A stretch of DNA of 64,000 nt from Lactiplantibacillus pentosus (GCF_003641185.1 NZ_CP032757.1:3534001-3598000); one strand, 5' to 3'. Counted from the stretch's first letter, positions 8,564 through 18,343 are shown. Numbers and translations: made by a program. Notes: a model not told the origin generated them from the sequence alone.

Positions 8564-9571
8564 CTAATCCAACGTCCTAACACTCTTCCGATTAACAGCA
8601 CTTACGGGTAAGAATTGTTGCGAATCAACTCGTTCACTGCCATCAGCCACACTCTGCTGTAGCATCTGAACACCAATAACACCCATTTGAAAAAAGTCCT
8701 GTGAAATACTCGTTAATTGTGGTCGAGTAATGTTGCACATCTCGGTACCATCAATACTTACAATGGATAAGTCAGTCGGCACGGCAATGCCAAAAGAATT
8801 AGCTTGATTCAACACACCAATGGCTGTCATATCGCTTGCCGCAATGACGCCGGTTAACTCTGTATGTTTCCCGAAAGCCTTCATAGCAGCCTCTCCGGAA
8901 GCATAGCTGTAATCTCCTGGCTGAATCCAATCTTGTGATACCGTTATATCGGCCTCTTTCAAGGCCTTTTTATATCCTTCTAACCGTCTGCGCCCTGTAT
9001 ACGGATACTGGTCAATACCAGCGATACCAATCTTGCGATGCCCTTTATTAATCAATAGCTTGGTTGCCTGATAACCGATCGCCTCGTCATCCGAACTTAT
9101 AAACGGTCGGTCGTCATCAAATCCCATCGACAAAAAACAATAGGGAACATCTGAACTTTGTAAGAGCGCTAAATTATCATCTGTGAGGGCAATTGATAGC
9201 AGCAATATCCCCATGACCGGTCGCTCAATTGCGGTCAGTAGCGCATGGCGTTGTTCTTCAGGGTCGGCACTACCTGAGTAGACGATAATTAAGTTATAGC
9301 CATTCTGACGTGCTTCTTGCTGAATGCCATCAATGATTTGTTCCGCAAAGTTGGTCTTTACTGAACTAACAACTGCTGCAATCACATTGCTACGCTTCTT
9401 GACCAACTCGACCGCCGCTTGATTCTTTTTATAACCGAGCTCCTTGGCGGCATTTCTAACCATTTCCGCGGTCTCAGACGTATAATACTTAGACTTATTT
9501 GATAAAACACGAGACACGGTTGATGGTGCCACGCCAACTTTACGTGCAATATCTTTAATCGTAACAGCCAT
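8564..9571 (-). CDS. LacI-family transcriptional regulator of the isomaltase operon
   Basis: 335 residues. The N-terminal helix-turn-helix VTIKDIARKVGVAPSTVSRVL and hinge are followed by a periplasmic-binding-protein-like effector domain (NVIAAVVSSVKTNFAEQIIDG, ...VSIDGTEMCNITRPQLTSI). The start has GGGAGGG upstream. It lies 84 bases behind the sugar transporter in the same direction, so it is probably the last gene of that operon and represses it through the 20-bp palindrome at 12774. It resembles MalR/ScrR-type lactobacillus repressors. The inducer is not evident, but isomaltose or a related alpha-glucoside fits the neighbours. Confidence 0.9.
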   Translation of the reverse strand: MAVTIKDIARKVGVAPSTVSRVLSNKSKYYTSETAEMVRNAAKELGYKKNQAAVELVKKRSNVIAAVVSSVKTNFAEQIIDGIQQEARQNGYNLIIVYSGSADPEEQRHALLTAIERPVMGILLLSIALTDDNLALLQSSDVPYCFLSMGFDDDRPFISSDDEAIGYQATKLLINKGHRKIGIAGIDQYPYTGRRRLEGYKKALKEADITVSQDWIQPGDYSYASGEAAMKAFGKHTELTGVIAASDMTAIGVLNQANSFGIAVPTDLSIVSIDGTEMCNITRPQLTSISQDFFQMGVIGVQMLQQSVADGSERVDSQQFLPVSAVNRKSVRTLD

Positions 9572-9655
9572 TCAATCGCCCTCCCTATCTTGTGATTTAC
9601 TCTAAGTTTACTCTAAAATTACTTTGTTGAAAATATCGTCTTAATTCGGACAGAT

Positions 9656-11044
9656 CTATTTACCTTCATGGACGATTAGTACTGAGAAACTACCGATAAC
9701 CATCGCAACAAATCCGATAATCATCATCATACTTTGACTATTTCCAACCATTGGGAAAATAACGAAGCTTGCCAGTGACCCAATAATTTGTGGTAAGCAA
9801 ACTGCAATATTGAATAGTCCGAGATATGAGCCGTTGTTACGGCCATCCAATGATGTCGTTAACATAGTATATGGTAGCGTGTTAATCGTAAAGTTACCGA
9901 TACCATACAATGCAAAGGCGATTAACGCTACCCATTGATTATGGGTCGTTGCGACAATAATGATACTAATGGCATCTGCAAACAGTCCAAATGAATACCA
10001 GAACTTACGCTGGTTAGCCTTAGTTTTCGCATAGAACAAGCCCCACAGTAATGCGGCAACACTATAGAATGCTGTCATAACGCCATACCAGTTACCCGCG
10101 GCTTGAAAGCCGGATGAGGATGGGTTGGTGGTATTCCAAATGTTATTGGCCATGGCGCCTGTCGCATAAGTCCACGTGTACATAATACCGATCCAACTGA
10201 ATAGTTGTACGATTGCCAGTTCCCAGAACGATCTCGGTGCCGTTTTTAATAATTTCCACAAACTAGGCGTAACTTGTTGCTTATCTTCATTAATTTTATG
10301 ATATTTTGCATAGGTTTTAGGATCATATTCATGCACATTGAAGATCGTAACAAAACTAGTTATCAGCAACATCGCCGCACCAATCAAATATGCCCAAATA
10401 ACCGTTGCTGGAACCTGCCCTTTGCCAGCTGTATTGGCCACACCTAACTTAGTTAAAATGTAAGGTAGTAAGGCAGCTAGAATGCCACCCGCATAACCGA
10501 ATACTTGTTGCCATGACCAAGCCAAATTTTTTTGTTTCTCGTTGACCATATCACCAGCCAACATTTTGTACGGTGCCAAACACACATTACTGAATAAATC
10601 CATTAGTGCGATCGCAATCGCTGCGTACACCATCGCTGTCATTGACCCATAGCCAAAGCCGAATGATCCCGTGAATGGCAGCATAATCATGACAATTACG
10701 GTGATCGGCGCCCCAACTAACAAGTAGGGAATCCGACGTCCCCAGCGTGTCCACGTACTATCAGAATACTTACCCAATAATGGTTGAACAAACATGCCTA
10801 ACAGGGGTGGTAATAGGAAGAACCAGCCTAAGCTATTCGGATTAACACCAATCGTTTGTGTGATTCGACTCATTTGTGAGCCTTGCAATGTAAAGGCCAT
10901 GTTGACACCGATACAGCCAAATGTCATCGCCAGGATTGTCTTAATTGGTAAGGTAGGTAGTGCGTTATCAAATCCCAATGATTCAGTTTTTTTCTGCTCT
11001 TTTACCGATGTATTAGCCATATTTTCAGCGGATACTTTTTTCAT
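9656..11044 (-). CDS. GPH/MFS-type disaccharide:cation symporter
   Basis: 462 residues with about 12 membrane segments. TLQGSQMSRITQTIGVNPNS, LPPLLGMFVQPLLGKYSDST and TRWGRRIPYLLVGAP are characteristic of the sucrose/maltose-type transporters (SUC/MalT-like, RWGRRxP loop). The start has AGAAGGAACC upstream. It follows the GH13 isomaltase by 21 bases and is followed by the LacI gene, so it most likely imports unphosphorylated isomaltose, isomaltulose, maltose or sucrose for that enzyme. The substrate is inferred from context. Confidence 0.88.
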   Translation of the reverse strand: MKKVSAENMANTSVKEQKKTESLGFDNALPTLPIKTILAMTFGCIGVNMAFTLQGSQMSRITQTIGVNPNSLGWFFLLPPLLGMFVQPLLGKYSDSTWTRWGRRIPYLLVGAPITVIVMIMLPFTGSFGFGYGSMTAMVYAAIAIALMDLFSNVCLAPYKMLAGDMVNEKQKNLAWSWQQVFGYAGGILAALLPYILTKLGVANTAGKGQVPATVIWAYLIGAAMLLITSFVTIFNVHEYDPKTYAKYHKINEDKQQVTPSLWKLLKTAPRSFWELAIVQLFSWIGIMYTWTYATGAMANNIWNTTNPSSSGFQAAGNWYGVMTAFYSVAALLWGLFYAKTKANQRKFWYSFGLFADAISIIIVATTHNQWVALIAFALYGIGNFTINTLPYTMLTTSLDGRNNGSYLGLFNIAVCLPQIIGSLASFVIFPMVGNSQSMMMIIGFVAMVIGSFSVLIVHEGK

Positions 11045-11065
11045 AATCGGTTCCTTCTCACGTAT

Positions 11066-12742
11066 TTAATATTTATAAACCTTGGCTTCATATGGTCGAA
11101 GTGTCTTCCCTTGATCATCGGCATAATTACTAATAATCAGGTCCGCATCTTCGGGCACTTGATAATCGCGATCCAACGTATTTTCTGTATAATTCAGAAC
11201 GATTAACAGCGTCGTTGTTTGATCTTGACGCGTGTAGGCATAAACTTCCTTATCGTCCTCATTTCCTTTAACTAAGCTGTATCGACCATCCGTAATAACG
11301 GGTAGTTCATGACGCAATTTGATTAGCTTTTGATAGTAATAGAAGACAGAATTGGGATCACTCAAGGATTGTTCAACATTAATGTGCTTATAGTTTGGAT
11401 TGACGTGTTCCCATGGCTCATGCTTAGAAAAGCCACCATTTTCGCTTGAATCCCACTGCATTGGTGTACGTGCATTATCACGACTGTGTAGCGCTAGATA
11501 TTTAAGCATGGTCTGGCTATCAACCAAATGCTGCTTATCAACAAACTGGTGATAAGTATTGATCGAATCAAGATCAACGTAATCACTCAACTTCTTGAAG
11601 TAGCTGTTAGTCATACCGATTTCTTCACCCTCAAAGATAAAAGGCGTTCCTTGCTGAAAATGAAGCATTGTCGCAAGCATCTTAGCACTAAGAACCCGAT
11701 ACTCTTCAGTGCTATCGTTACCGAATCTTGAAACGACTCTTGGTTGATCGTGGTTATTCCAGTAAAGCGAATTCCAAGCCTTGCCTGCGAGCGCTTCTTG
11801 CCACTTAGTCAGATTATCTCTAAGATCTGTCAGTGAGGCTCTCCGGTCAGACCAATGGCCTAAGACAGGATTAGCGTTGCCGTCTAAGCCCATATGTTCA
11901 AATTGAAAGACCATATCCAATTCTTTGCCATTCAGATTGGCATACTTCATGGCTTCATCCGTTGTTACAGCGGGTGCTTCACCAACCGTAACCATTTTAT
12001 GTTTACTCATCACGTTCTGATTCATTTCTTGAAGAAACTCATGAACACGAGGTCCATTAGCAACTAATGGCTCAGGGTTGCCAAGATCTTCATCTGGTTG
12101 CAACTTGGCATTAGGCAACCCTGCAGGCTTAGAAATATAGTTGATAACGTCCATTCTAAAGCCATCGACGCCCTTGCTAGCCCACCAGTTCATCATGTCA
12201 TATACGGAATGACGAACATTGGGATTCTCCCAATTTAAGTCTGGTTGTTGTGGCGCAAATAGATGCAAATAATATTGCCCCGTTTGCTCGTCATATTTCC
12301 AAGCTGGGCCACGGAAGAAGGATCCCCAATTATTAGGAACCATGCCATCTTTACCATCACGCCAAATATAGTAATCACGATATGGATTAGTTGTACTCTT
12401 ACGCGATTCTTCAAACCATTTATTTTCATCAGAAGTATGATTGACAACCAGATCCATCATAATCTTGAGGCCAAGATCATGTGCCTTCTCCAACAACCGA
12501 TCAAAATCTTGCATACTCCCAAAATCCGGATTGATTGCGCGATAATCCGAAATATCATACCCATTATCAACTTGTGGCGACTGATAAATTGGACTCAGCC
12601 AGACAATATCAACGCCTAATTTTTTAATATAATCCAGTCTCTTAGTGATCCCCGGCAAATCACCGATACCATCATTATTGCTATCTTGATAGCTAGAAGG
12701 ATAAACCTGATATACAACTGCATTTTTCCACCATTTCTCCAA
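11066..12742 (-). CDS. GH13 alpha-glucosidase, probably oligo-1,6-glucosidase
   Basis: 558 residues, usual for GH13 subfamily 31. Landmarks: VVYQVYPSSYQDSNNDGIGD, DLVVNHTSDE, the nucleophile in GFRMDVIN (about D199), acid/base E in TVGEAPAV (about E255), and NNHDQPRVVSRFG. Valine after the nucleophile (MDVIN) is the residue associated with alpha-1,6 specificity in isomaltases, whereas maltases usually carry Ala or Thr. The start is TTG, with AAAGGATGG upstream. It is cytoplasmic (no signal peptide) and the first gene of an operon with a sugar transporter and LacI regulator. A GH13_31 sucrose hydrolase remains possible. Confidence 0.9.
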   Translation of the reverse strand: MEKWWKNAVVYQVYPSSYQDSNNDGIGDLPGITKRLDYIKKLGVDIVWLSPIYQSPQVDNGYDISDYRAINPDFGSMQDFDRLLEKAHDLGLKIMMDLVVNHTSDENKWFEESRKSTTNPYRDYYIWRDGKDGMVPNNWGSFFRGPAWKYDEQTGQYYLHLFAPQQPDLNWENPNVRHSVYDMMNWWASKGVDGFRMDVINYISKPAGLPNAKLQPDEDLGNPEPLVANGPRVHEFLQEMNQNVMSKHKMVTVGEAPAVTTDEAMKYANLNGKELDMVFQFEHMGLDGNANPVLGHWSDRRASLTDLRDNLTKWQEALAGKAWNSLYWNNHDQPRVVSRFGNDSTEEYRVLSAKMLATMLHFQQGTPFIFEGEEIGMTNSYFKKLSDYVDLDSINTYHQFVDKQHLVDSQTMLKYLALHSRDNARTPMQWDSSENGGFSKHEPWEHVNPNYKHINVEQSLSDPNSVFYYYQKLIKLRHELPVITDGRYSLVKGNEDDKEVYAYTRQDQTTTLLIVLNYTENTLDRDYQVPEDADLIISNYADDQGKTLRPYEAKVYKY

Positions 12743-12773
12743 AATAATCCATCCTTTTTATTACAATTATGAT

Positions 12774-12793
12774 TTAAGCAAACGTTTGCTTAA
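12774..12793. promoter_or_regulatory. Palindromic LacI-family operator
   Basis: TTAAGCAAACGTTTGCTTAA is a perfect 20-bp palindrome with the central CG typical of LacI/GalR operators. It covers the expected transcription start of the isomaltase operon, so a bound repressor would block the promoter. Confidence 0.85.
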
Positions 12794-12797
12794 ATAG

Positions 12798-12826
12798 AAT
12801 GTAACCCCTTACATGTTAAAAGTCAA
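12798..12826 (-). promoter_or_regulatory. Sigma-A promoter of the isomaltase operon
   Basis: Minus strand TTGACT (12826-12821), 17-base spacer, TACATT (12803-12798). The palindromic operator begins 5 bases downstream. Confidence 0.85.
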
Positions 12827-12846
12827 TAAATACTTTACCGATAAGC

Positions 12847-12890
12847 CAAAAGAAAAGAACTGAATAACCACTCAGTTCTTTTCTTTTGCC
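12847..12890. terminator. Terminator downstream of the hxlA-hxlB operon
   Basis: A 17-bp perfect stem (12847-12863 with 12872-12888, loop of 8) built of A/G-rich and T/C-rich arms. It lies 79 bases beyond the end of hxlB and just upstream of the isomaltase promoter, insulating the two units. Confidence 0.75.
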
Positions 12891-12966
12891 AGTCTAGTAA
12901 AATCATGTTCAAGTGTAAATTACGATCAATCATTTAAGACCCATAAAACTTACCCTTGTAAATAAC

Positions 12967-13530
12967 TTATTCCAAATTAGCATGACGGGGAAACATTGTA
13001 TCTGTCGTTTCATGTAAGAGTCCCATCAACTGTAAAACAACTGCATCGTACGTTAACCAGCTTAGTTGTTCAAATAAGCTCCCCATCGGTTGAACAGAAG
13101 AAGCTGTATCAGCAGCCCCACTATCGTTCTTTGGTGTTTCTCCAGGTACCGTTACGATGACATCCGCAAGGCTCCCGATTGTTGCCGTGGGATAGATGGT
13201 CACTGTCGCTAGTTTGGCACCTGCGTTTTTAGCTTTTTTTGCATTGGCAACTAGACTACTCGTCGATCCTGATCCTGATCCGATAATCAGTAAGTCTCCA
13301 GGCTGGATAGATGGCGTGGTTGGATCTCCGACAAAATGTGCTTCTAAGTTCAAATGCATGAGTCGATTGGCAAACCCTTTAGCTGCAAATCCTGAGCGAC
13401 CAGCTCCAGCGATAAAGATACGATTAGACTTAACAATTAGCTGTGCTAAATTGTCAACATCTTCCTCACTAACGCCCACACTATAAGTATCCAGTTCACT
13501 AATAATAGTAGCCATATTTTTTGATTGCAT
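12967..13530 (-). CDS. hxlB: 6-phospho-3-hexuloisomerase
   Basis: 187 residues, a single SIS (sugar isomerase) domain. IFIAGAGRSGFAAKGFANRL (near 36-55), the loop IIGSGSGSTSS and the C-terminal NDSGAADTASSVQPMGSLFEQ match the PHI family. It interconverts 3-hexulose-6-phosphate and fructose-6-phosphate. ATG 13530 has GGGAGG 7 bases upstream; the TTG further upstream overlaps that box. It follows hxlA by 17 bases. With hxlA it forms the ribulose monophosphate module, which either fixes formaldehyde or, in reverse, makes ribulose-5-P and formaldehyde from fructose-6-P. Confidence 0.92.
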   Translation of the reverse strand: MQSKNMATIISELDTYSVGVSEEDVDNLAQLIVKSNRIFIAGAGRSGFAAKGFANRLMHLNLEAHFVGDPTTPSIQPGDLLIIGSGSGSTSSLVANAKKAKNAGAKLATVTIYPTATIGSLADVIVTVPGETPKNDSGAADTASSVQPMGSLFEQLSWLTYDAVVLQLMGLLHETTDTMFPRHANLE

Positions 13531-13547
13531 GATTTGACCTCCCAATA

Positions 13548-14201
13548 TTAAGCGGTTACATTTTCACTTGTAAATGAATGAATTTTGGTTCCGAGCGCTT
13601 TGGCGGTTGCAACTGGATCAGCGGCATGGTTGATCCCACCACCGACGATAACAATATCCGCACCAACTTTTTCGTATTCCTCAACAGTATTAACCTTAAT
13701 CCCACCTGCGACGGAAATCTGAGAGGTTTTACTGATTGCTTTCACTTCTTTTAATGCATTCAAAGGTGTCTTTCCGACAGCCTGCTGGTCAACACCTACA
13801 TGAACACTAATACTATCCACACCAACAGCTTCAATCTCTTTGATTCGCTCATCAAGATTAGGAGAACAGATCGTATCTACAAAGACCTGCTTATTATATT
13901 TTTTAGCTTCTTCGAGGCAAGCTTGAATTGTCAATGTATCTGTAACACTCAGCACTGTGCAATAGTCAGCACCAGCTTCAAATGTCAGTCCGGCTTCATA
14001 TGCACCAGCATCCATAATTTTAGTATCAGCTAGAATTTCTTTTTCAGGGAAATTACGCCGGAATTCCCGTACAGCATGCATTCCTTCAGCAATAATAAAG
14101 GGCGATCCAATCTCAAAAATATCGACATAGTCCCGAACTTTTTCAGCCAAGATCAACGCATCCGTCAACGAAATATCATCTAACGCCAATTGCAATTTCA
14201 T
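13548..14201 (-). CDS. hxlA: 3-hexulose-6-phosphate synthase
   Basis: 217 residues, an OMP-decarboxylase-superfamily barrel. The metal/substrate motif ADTKIMDAGAYEAGLTFEAG (near 57-76) and SVAGGIKVNTV, with VGGGINHAADPVATAKAL at the end, follow the HPS subgroup; keto-gulonate-phosphate decarboxylases have ADAKIADAG instead. ATG 14201 has AGGAGG upstream. It condenses ribulose-5-P with formaldehyde, reversibly. Its promoter (TTGCAA-17-TATACT) is divergent from a DeoR gene. A keto-gulonate-6-P decarboxylase is a less likely alternative. Confidence 0.9.
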   Translation of the reverse strand: MKLQLALDDISLTDALILAEKVRDYVDIFEIGSPFIIAEGMHAVREFRRNFPEKEILADTKIMDAGAYEAGLTFEAGADYCTVLSVTDTLTIQACLEEAKKYNKQVFVDTICSPNLDERIKEIEAVGVDSISVHVGVDQQAVGKTPLNALKEVKAISKTSQISVAGGIKVNTVEEYEKVGADIVIVGGGINHAADPVATAKALGTKIHSFTSENVTA

Positions 14202-14238
14202 TATTAATTCCTCCTGCACTCTTTTTATTTACAAATTC

Positions 14239-14267
14239 AGTATAGTTCCATTTTGTGTTTTTTGCAA
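14239..14267 (-). promoter_or_regulatory. Sigma-A promoter of hxlA-hxlB
   Basis: Minus strand TTGCAA (14267-14262), 17-base spacer, TATACT (14244-14239). The upstream side carries repeats of the form ACATTTTTTG that are candidate DeoR sites. Confidence 0.8.
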
Positions 14268-14325
14268 CATTTTTTGTGTAATTAAACTCATTAATTAAAT
14301 AAAACGCACATTTTTTGAATTTTAG

Positions 14326-14353
14326 TTGTACTTATTTGTGGTTTTGATAAAAT
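14326..14353 (+). promoter_or_regulatory. Putative promoter of the DeoR gene
   Basis: TTGTAC (14326-14331), 16-base spacer, TAAAAT (14348-14353), 23 bases before the deoR start codon. Confidence 0.55.
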
Positions 14354-14376
14354 GTTAATTGAAAGGATCTGAAGAG

Positions 14377-15138
14377 ATGGCAAAGAATAAAGCAGAAGAG
14401 CGGCAGAAAAAAATCGTTGACCTAATCACAGCACAAGGGACAATGCGTATTGCAGATCTCGCGGCACAATTTAACGTTTCACGTGAAACAATTCGGCGTG
14501 ATTTACATGAGCTAGATAAATCCGGGGTAGTAAAGAAGTGGTACGGCGCTGTAATGCCTGCTCAGGATTTTAATGACGCCCCAGTGGCACAGCGCATGCA
14601 TGAGAACGAATCCGTTAAAATTAAAATCTGTCAAAAAGCCTTGAGTTTATTAGCACCCCATTCGCTGATATTCATCGATGCAGGTAGCACGCTACAAACA
14701 TTTGCCAAAATTTTAAGCGACTATCGAGATTTCACCGTAATCACGAATTCTTTTCCCGTCGTCAACGAATTGGCCGATAGCAATAACTCGATTATTAGTG
14801 TCGGCGGCAGTTACGATCCTCTCACTGCCTCCACAATTGGCAGTCAAGCATTGAATTTCATAGATAAGATCAAAATTAATTACGCCCTATTAGGCACTTC
14901 TGGATTTGCAGAACACCAAGGCCCTACGATCAACAGTTTTGATGGTAGCGAAATTAAAAAGAAAATTATTGAGAATAGTCGCGTGAATATTGTACTGGCC
15001 GACAGTTCCAAGGCCAGTTACTCTTCATTAACACAATATACTGACTGGCATAACATCGATTACTTGGTCACGGATAAAAATTTACCGCCAAAGATCGAAA
15101 GCAACCTTAGTAAATTAACCGATGTCATTATTGCCTAG
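14377..15138 (+). CDS. DeoR-family transcriptional regulator
   Basis: 253 residues, standard for the family. The N-terminal winged HTH (RQKKIVDLITAQGTMRIADL, VSRETIRRDLHELDKSGVVKKWYGAV) is followed by the sugar-phosphate sensor domain (LIFIDAGSTLQTFAKIL, VITNSFPVVNEL, YALLGTSGF, VLADSSKASYSSL). ATG 14377 has GAAAGGA upstream; an in-frame TTG 6 codons earlier overlaps it. It is divergent from hxlA-hxlB and convergent with mtlD-mtlA. AT-rich repeats shared by the hxlA and mtlA upstream regions suggest that it controls both, with a phosphorylated sugar such as fructose-6-P as a plausible effector. That regulon is an inference. Confidence 0.9.
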   Translation: MAKNKAEERQKKIVDLITAQGTMRIADLAAQFNVSRETIRRDLHELDKSGVVKKWYGAVMPAQDFNDAPVAQRMHENESVKIKICQKALSLLAPHSLIFIDAGSTLQTFAKILSDYRDFTVITNSFPVVNELADSNNSIISVGGSYDPLTASTIGSQALNFIDKIKINYALLGTSGFAEHQGPTINSFDGSEIKKKIIENSRVNIVLADSSKASYSSLTQYTDWHNIDYLVTDKNLPPKIESNLSKLTDVIIA

Positions 15139-15165
15139 CTGACATTTATCACTTTATATACAACG

Positions 15166-15212
15166 AGACGAGCCGCATGGAAACAATGTATTTCCATGCG
15201 GCTCGTCTTATT
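15166..15212. terminator. Terminator between convergent deoR and mtlD
   Basis: An 18-bp GC-rich perfect stem (15166-15183 with 15191-15208, loop of 7), followed by TATT. The symmetrical position between convergent genes makes it a shared terminator. Confidence 0.8.
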
Positions 15213-15235
15213 GCTCGCATACTTTCTAGCTGTAG

Positions 15236-16393
15236 CTATCCTTTGCTAATCTGTTCGTAATTGTCGCTGATAACCGCAACGATTCGACTGTCTACGGGCT
15301 GTTGCGTATATTTTGCAACAGTCTCCTTAATTCCATTTTGTTCAATCGAAGTTTGAATCTCAACTGCCTGCTGATCATCAGGATTTTGAAAGTGGAATCC
15401 ATACGCTGCACCATGTAACAAGTGATCATTAGCTAATTTGTACGCCTCACACTGCAGTGCAGGTCCAATAATTCGATCATTTGCTGCTAATTTTCTAATT
15501 GGTTCACGGCCAACTCGCTCAACTGGATCTGACAACCCAGGTGTTGTCATCCGCTTAACAAACATTTTATTCATATAAGTGACCAATGTCGTATGCTCAA
15601 ATCCATATTTCTTCTCTAAGGCACCCGCTGATTCCATCATTGCAGTCTTAACCTGTTCTAACAGTTGAGGGTCCTTCAATACCTCTTGTACCGTCTTATA
15701 ACCGTTTGCTTGACCTAAATAGGCACTAATAGCGTGTCCACAATTGATCATATAAATTTTACGTTGTAGATACATCTCTAGGTTTTCGACATATTCAGCA
15801 TTTTTAATCGGTTGAGTATTGGTATCGGCTAACTTATTTTTTTCAATTGCAAGTTCATACGCATCACCAATTTCAATCCCATCTTTTCCATGATGATGTC
15901 CATCAAACACGACCCTATCAACTGCCGTATTCGGATAGACCCCGACCTCGTTCAATTCGTCTGTCGTAATTTCGCCGGTTGCTAACATCGCCTTAACTAG
16001 AATATTCGTCCCCATCATTGCATTTTCGCACGCCATCACTGTAATTTTGGGCTTATGTGACCCAACCCGCCGTTTGAGTCCCTTTGCAATTAACGGTGCA
16101 ACCTTATCCAAATTAGTCGCCATTACAGAAGTCGTCACTACTTCCGCCTCTTGAATCGCATCCACTACTTTATCAGCTTCATTGATAGTGGAATACGCGT
16201 CTACATCATCAATTAATTGCTCATCATAATTATGATCAATTAAAAACAGCGTATATTGTTGCTCCTTCTTTAACTTATCAATTGTTTCTTGGACAACATC
16301 CGCAAAAACAACATGGTAACCCGTCTGATGTAACAAATTCGCGATAAAGCCACGTCCAATTTTTCCTGCTCCAAAATGTACTGCTAATGCCAT
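15236..16393 (-). CDS. mtlD: Mannitol-1-phosphate 5-dehydrogenase
   Basis: 385 residues, the usual MtlD length. The NAD-binding motif HFGAGKIGRGFIANLLHQTG lies at the start, with MACENAMMGTNIL (near 130) and the catalytic-region signature MINCGHAISAYLGQANGY. ATG 16393 is chosen over the ATG three codons upstream because GGAGG overlaps the latter. It converts mannitol-1-P to fructose-6-P with NAD. It is co-transcribed behind mtlA (26 bases). Confidence 0.95.
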   Translation of the reverse strand: MALAVHFGAGKIGRGFIANLLHQTGYHVVFADVVQETIDKLKKEQQYTLFLIDHNYDEQLIDDVDAYSTINEADKVVDAIQEAEVVTTSVMATNLDKVAPLIAKGLKRRVGSHKPKITVMACENAMMGTNILVKAMLATGEITTDELNEVGVYPNTAVDRVVFDGHHHGKDGIEIGDAYELAIEKNKLADTNTQPIKNAEYVENLEMYLQRKIYMINCGHAISAYLGQANGYKTVQEVLKDPQLLEQVKTAMMESAGALEKKYGFEHTTLVTYMNKMFVKRMTTPGLSDPVERVGREPIRKLAANDRIIGPALQCEAYKLANDHLLHGAAYGFHFQNPDDQQAVEIQTSIEQNGIKETVAKYTQQPVDSRIVAVISDNYEQISKG

Positions 16394-16419
16394 ACCAATC
16401 ATCCTCCAAGTTGAGACTT

Positions 16420-18321
16420 CTAGTGATTAATGTCTAAAATATCAATGATTTGCTGCTTATCTGTTGCCGTACGTAACTTGTCAATATTCCCTTCTTCCGT
16501 TAGTGATTGTGCAATCTTCCCCAATAATTGAATGTGCTCCTCGCCCTTTCCTGCAAGACCAACGATTAAATAAACTTTGTTCCCATCAAAATCGACACCT
16601 TGAGGTACTTGGATAAAGCAGATACCAGAATGCTTGATTGAATCTGACATCGTTAGTCCGTGTGGGAGTGCAACACCATTCCCCATATAGACAGATACAT
16701 CTTCATCACGAGCAAACATTTCTTTCCGATATTCAGGACTAGCATACCCGCCGGCAATTAGTAGATCCGCACAAGCGTTAATTGCTTCTTTTTTTGTACG
16801 AAAACTAGCATCTAAAACAATGTTTTTCTCGGGCATAATATCCGCATCCACCGTACCAACAGATTGATCATCTAATTCATCGTTGTCCGTTGGCATTTCA
16901 GTTGATGGATCTTGAGCAAACATTTTGCCTATAATAGCTACGATATCCTTGTATTCACCACGATCCATGAAATTTTTAACCGTTAAGATCGGCAATTGGT
17001 CCTTGCTCATCATATGTGCGCGCTCTTCTAGATTGTTATTGGTCACAATTAAGTCAGCGTGATCGACTTCCTCACCAATTTTGGCAATTGCCATATGATC
17101 GACTTGTGGATCCATCCCCTTCTTTTGTAATTCTGCACTCAATATTGAAGCTCCCATTGCGGAAGAGCCCATCCCCGCATCGCATGCAAAAATAATGCGT
17201 TGTAAAGGTTTGCCTAAATACTTAATATCCGCCGGAATAGCTTCCACAACGTCATTACTGGCCATTTCAGTTGCATTTTGACTATCAGTAACATCAACTG
17301 GCTGGTGCGAAAGCTTCAAGATTGCACCAGTCACCACAAAGGACACAATGCAGGCACCAAAATATGCCACCGTATTAACCAGCACGCTGTCCTTAGGCGT
17401 CATCATATAAAATGCAAAAACAGAGCCCGGTGAAACTGGACCGACTGTTCCTCCATGGAATAATGACAAAACAGTTAGTGAAAAAATATTCCCCGCCATT
17501 GGTCCTAAAATCGTTAACGGCATCATCAAGCAGTACGGGAAGCAGACTTCAGCGATACCACCTAAAAACATGATTACCGCAGCACCAGGCGCTGTCCGCT
17601 TTGCCACACCTTTTCCAAAAACTGAAAAGGCCAATACTAGTCCAAGCCAAATTGCACCATTAGCTTCAACTAGGAATAGTATGGATTTCCCAGCACCGGC
17701 AGCTTGTTGCAAGCCGAGTGGTACCATTATTCCGTGATTAATGGCATTATTCAAAAACAAAATTTGAGCTGGTTGTACAAGTAAGCTGGTCAATGGTAAG
17801 ATATCATGCTTCATCATGATATTAACGCCAGCAGATAAAAAGTTTTGGATGCTCGTTATGATCGGTGCTACAGCCAAGAATCCAATAACCACAAGTAAAA
17901 AGCCAATAATTCCTAACGAAAAATTATCAATCAGCATCTCTAGACCTGGTTTTATGTGACCCTTGACTTTTTGATCAAATTTGCGCAACAACAGCGCTCC
18001 TACAGGTCCCATTATCATTCCGCCGACTAACATGGTCACATTTGAACCAACCACAACTCCGAGCGTCGCGAATGCACCAATCACACCACCTCTACGCCCA
18101 TAAATATTCGCACCGGCAGTGTAGCCGATCAAAGTTGGTAATAGATAGGTTATAATAGGCGAAACCAAGCTATTTAATAGTTTATTTGGCATCCAACCGG
18201 TTGGAATAAATAACGCGGCTAGTAACCCCCAACCAATAAACACACCGATATTTGGCATCACCATATCACTCAGAGTCGCACCAAACTTTTGGACTCTTGC
18301 TTGGATAGCTTTAAGATCCAT
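16420..18321 (-). CDS. mtlA: PTS mannitol transporter EIICBA
   Basis: 633 residues with all three domains fused, as in E. coli MtlA (637). EIIC is at 1-~345 (GVFIGWGLLAALFIPTGWMP, NNAINHGIM, GGIAEVCFPYCLM); EIIB at ~370-465, with the phosphocysteine in IIFACDAGMGSSAMGA; EIIA at ~490-633, with the phosphohistidine in GNGVALPHGL. It imports mannitol as mannitol-1-phosphate. No MtlR-type PRD activator lies nearby, so control may come from the neighbouring DeoR protein and from CcpA. Confidence 0.95.
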   Translation of the reverse strand: MDLKAIQARVQKFGATLSDMVMPNIGVFIGWGLLAALFIPTGWMPNKLLNSLVSPIITYLLPTLIGYTAGANIYGRRGGVIGAFATLGVVVGSNVTMLVGGMIMGPVGALLLRKFDQKVKGHIKPGLEMLIDNFSLGIIGFLLVVIGFLAVAPIITSIQNFLSAGVNIMMKHDILPLTSLLVQPAQILFLNNAINHGIMVPLGLQQAAGAGKSILFLVEANGAIWLGLVLAFSVFGKGVAKRTAPGAAVIMFLGGIAEVCFPYCLMMPLTILGPMAGNIFSLTVLSLFHGGTVGPVSPGSVFAFYMMTPKDSVLVNTVAYFGACIVSFVVTGAILKLSHQPVDVTDSQNATEMASNDVVEAIPADIKYLGKPLQRIIFACDAGMGSSAMGASILSAELQKKGMDPQVDHMAIAKIGEEVDHADLIVTNNNLEERAHMMSKDQLPILTVKNFMDRGEYKDIVAIIGKMFAQDPSTEMPTDNDELDDQSVGTVDADIMPEKNIVLDASFRTKKEAINACADLLIAGGYASPEYRKEMFARDEDVSVYMGNGVALPHGLTMSDSIKHSGICFIQVPQGVDFDGNKVYLIVGLAGKGEEHIQLLGKIAQSLTEEGNIDKLRTATDKQQIIDILDINH

Positions 18322-18343
18322 TTACGTCCCCTTCTTCCTGTAA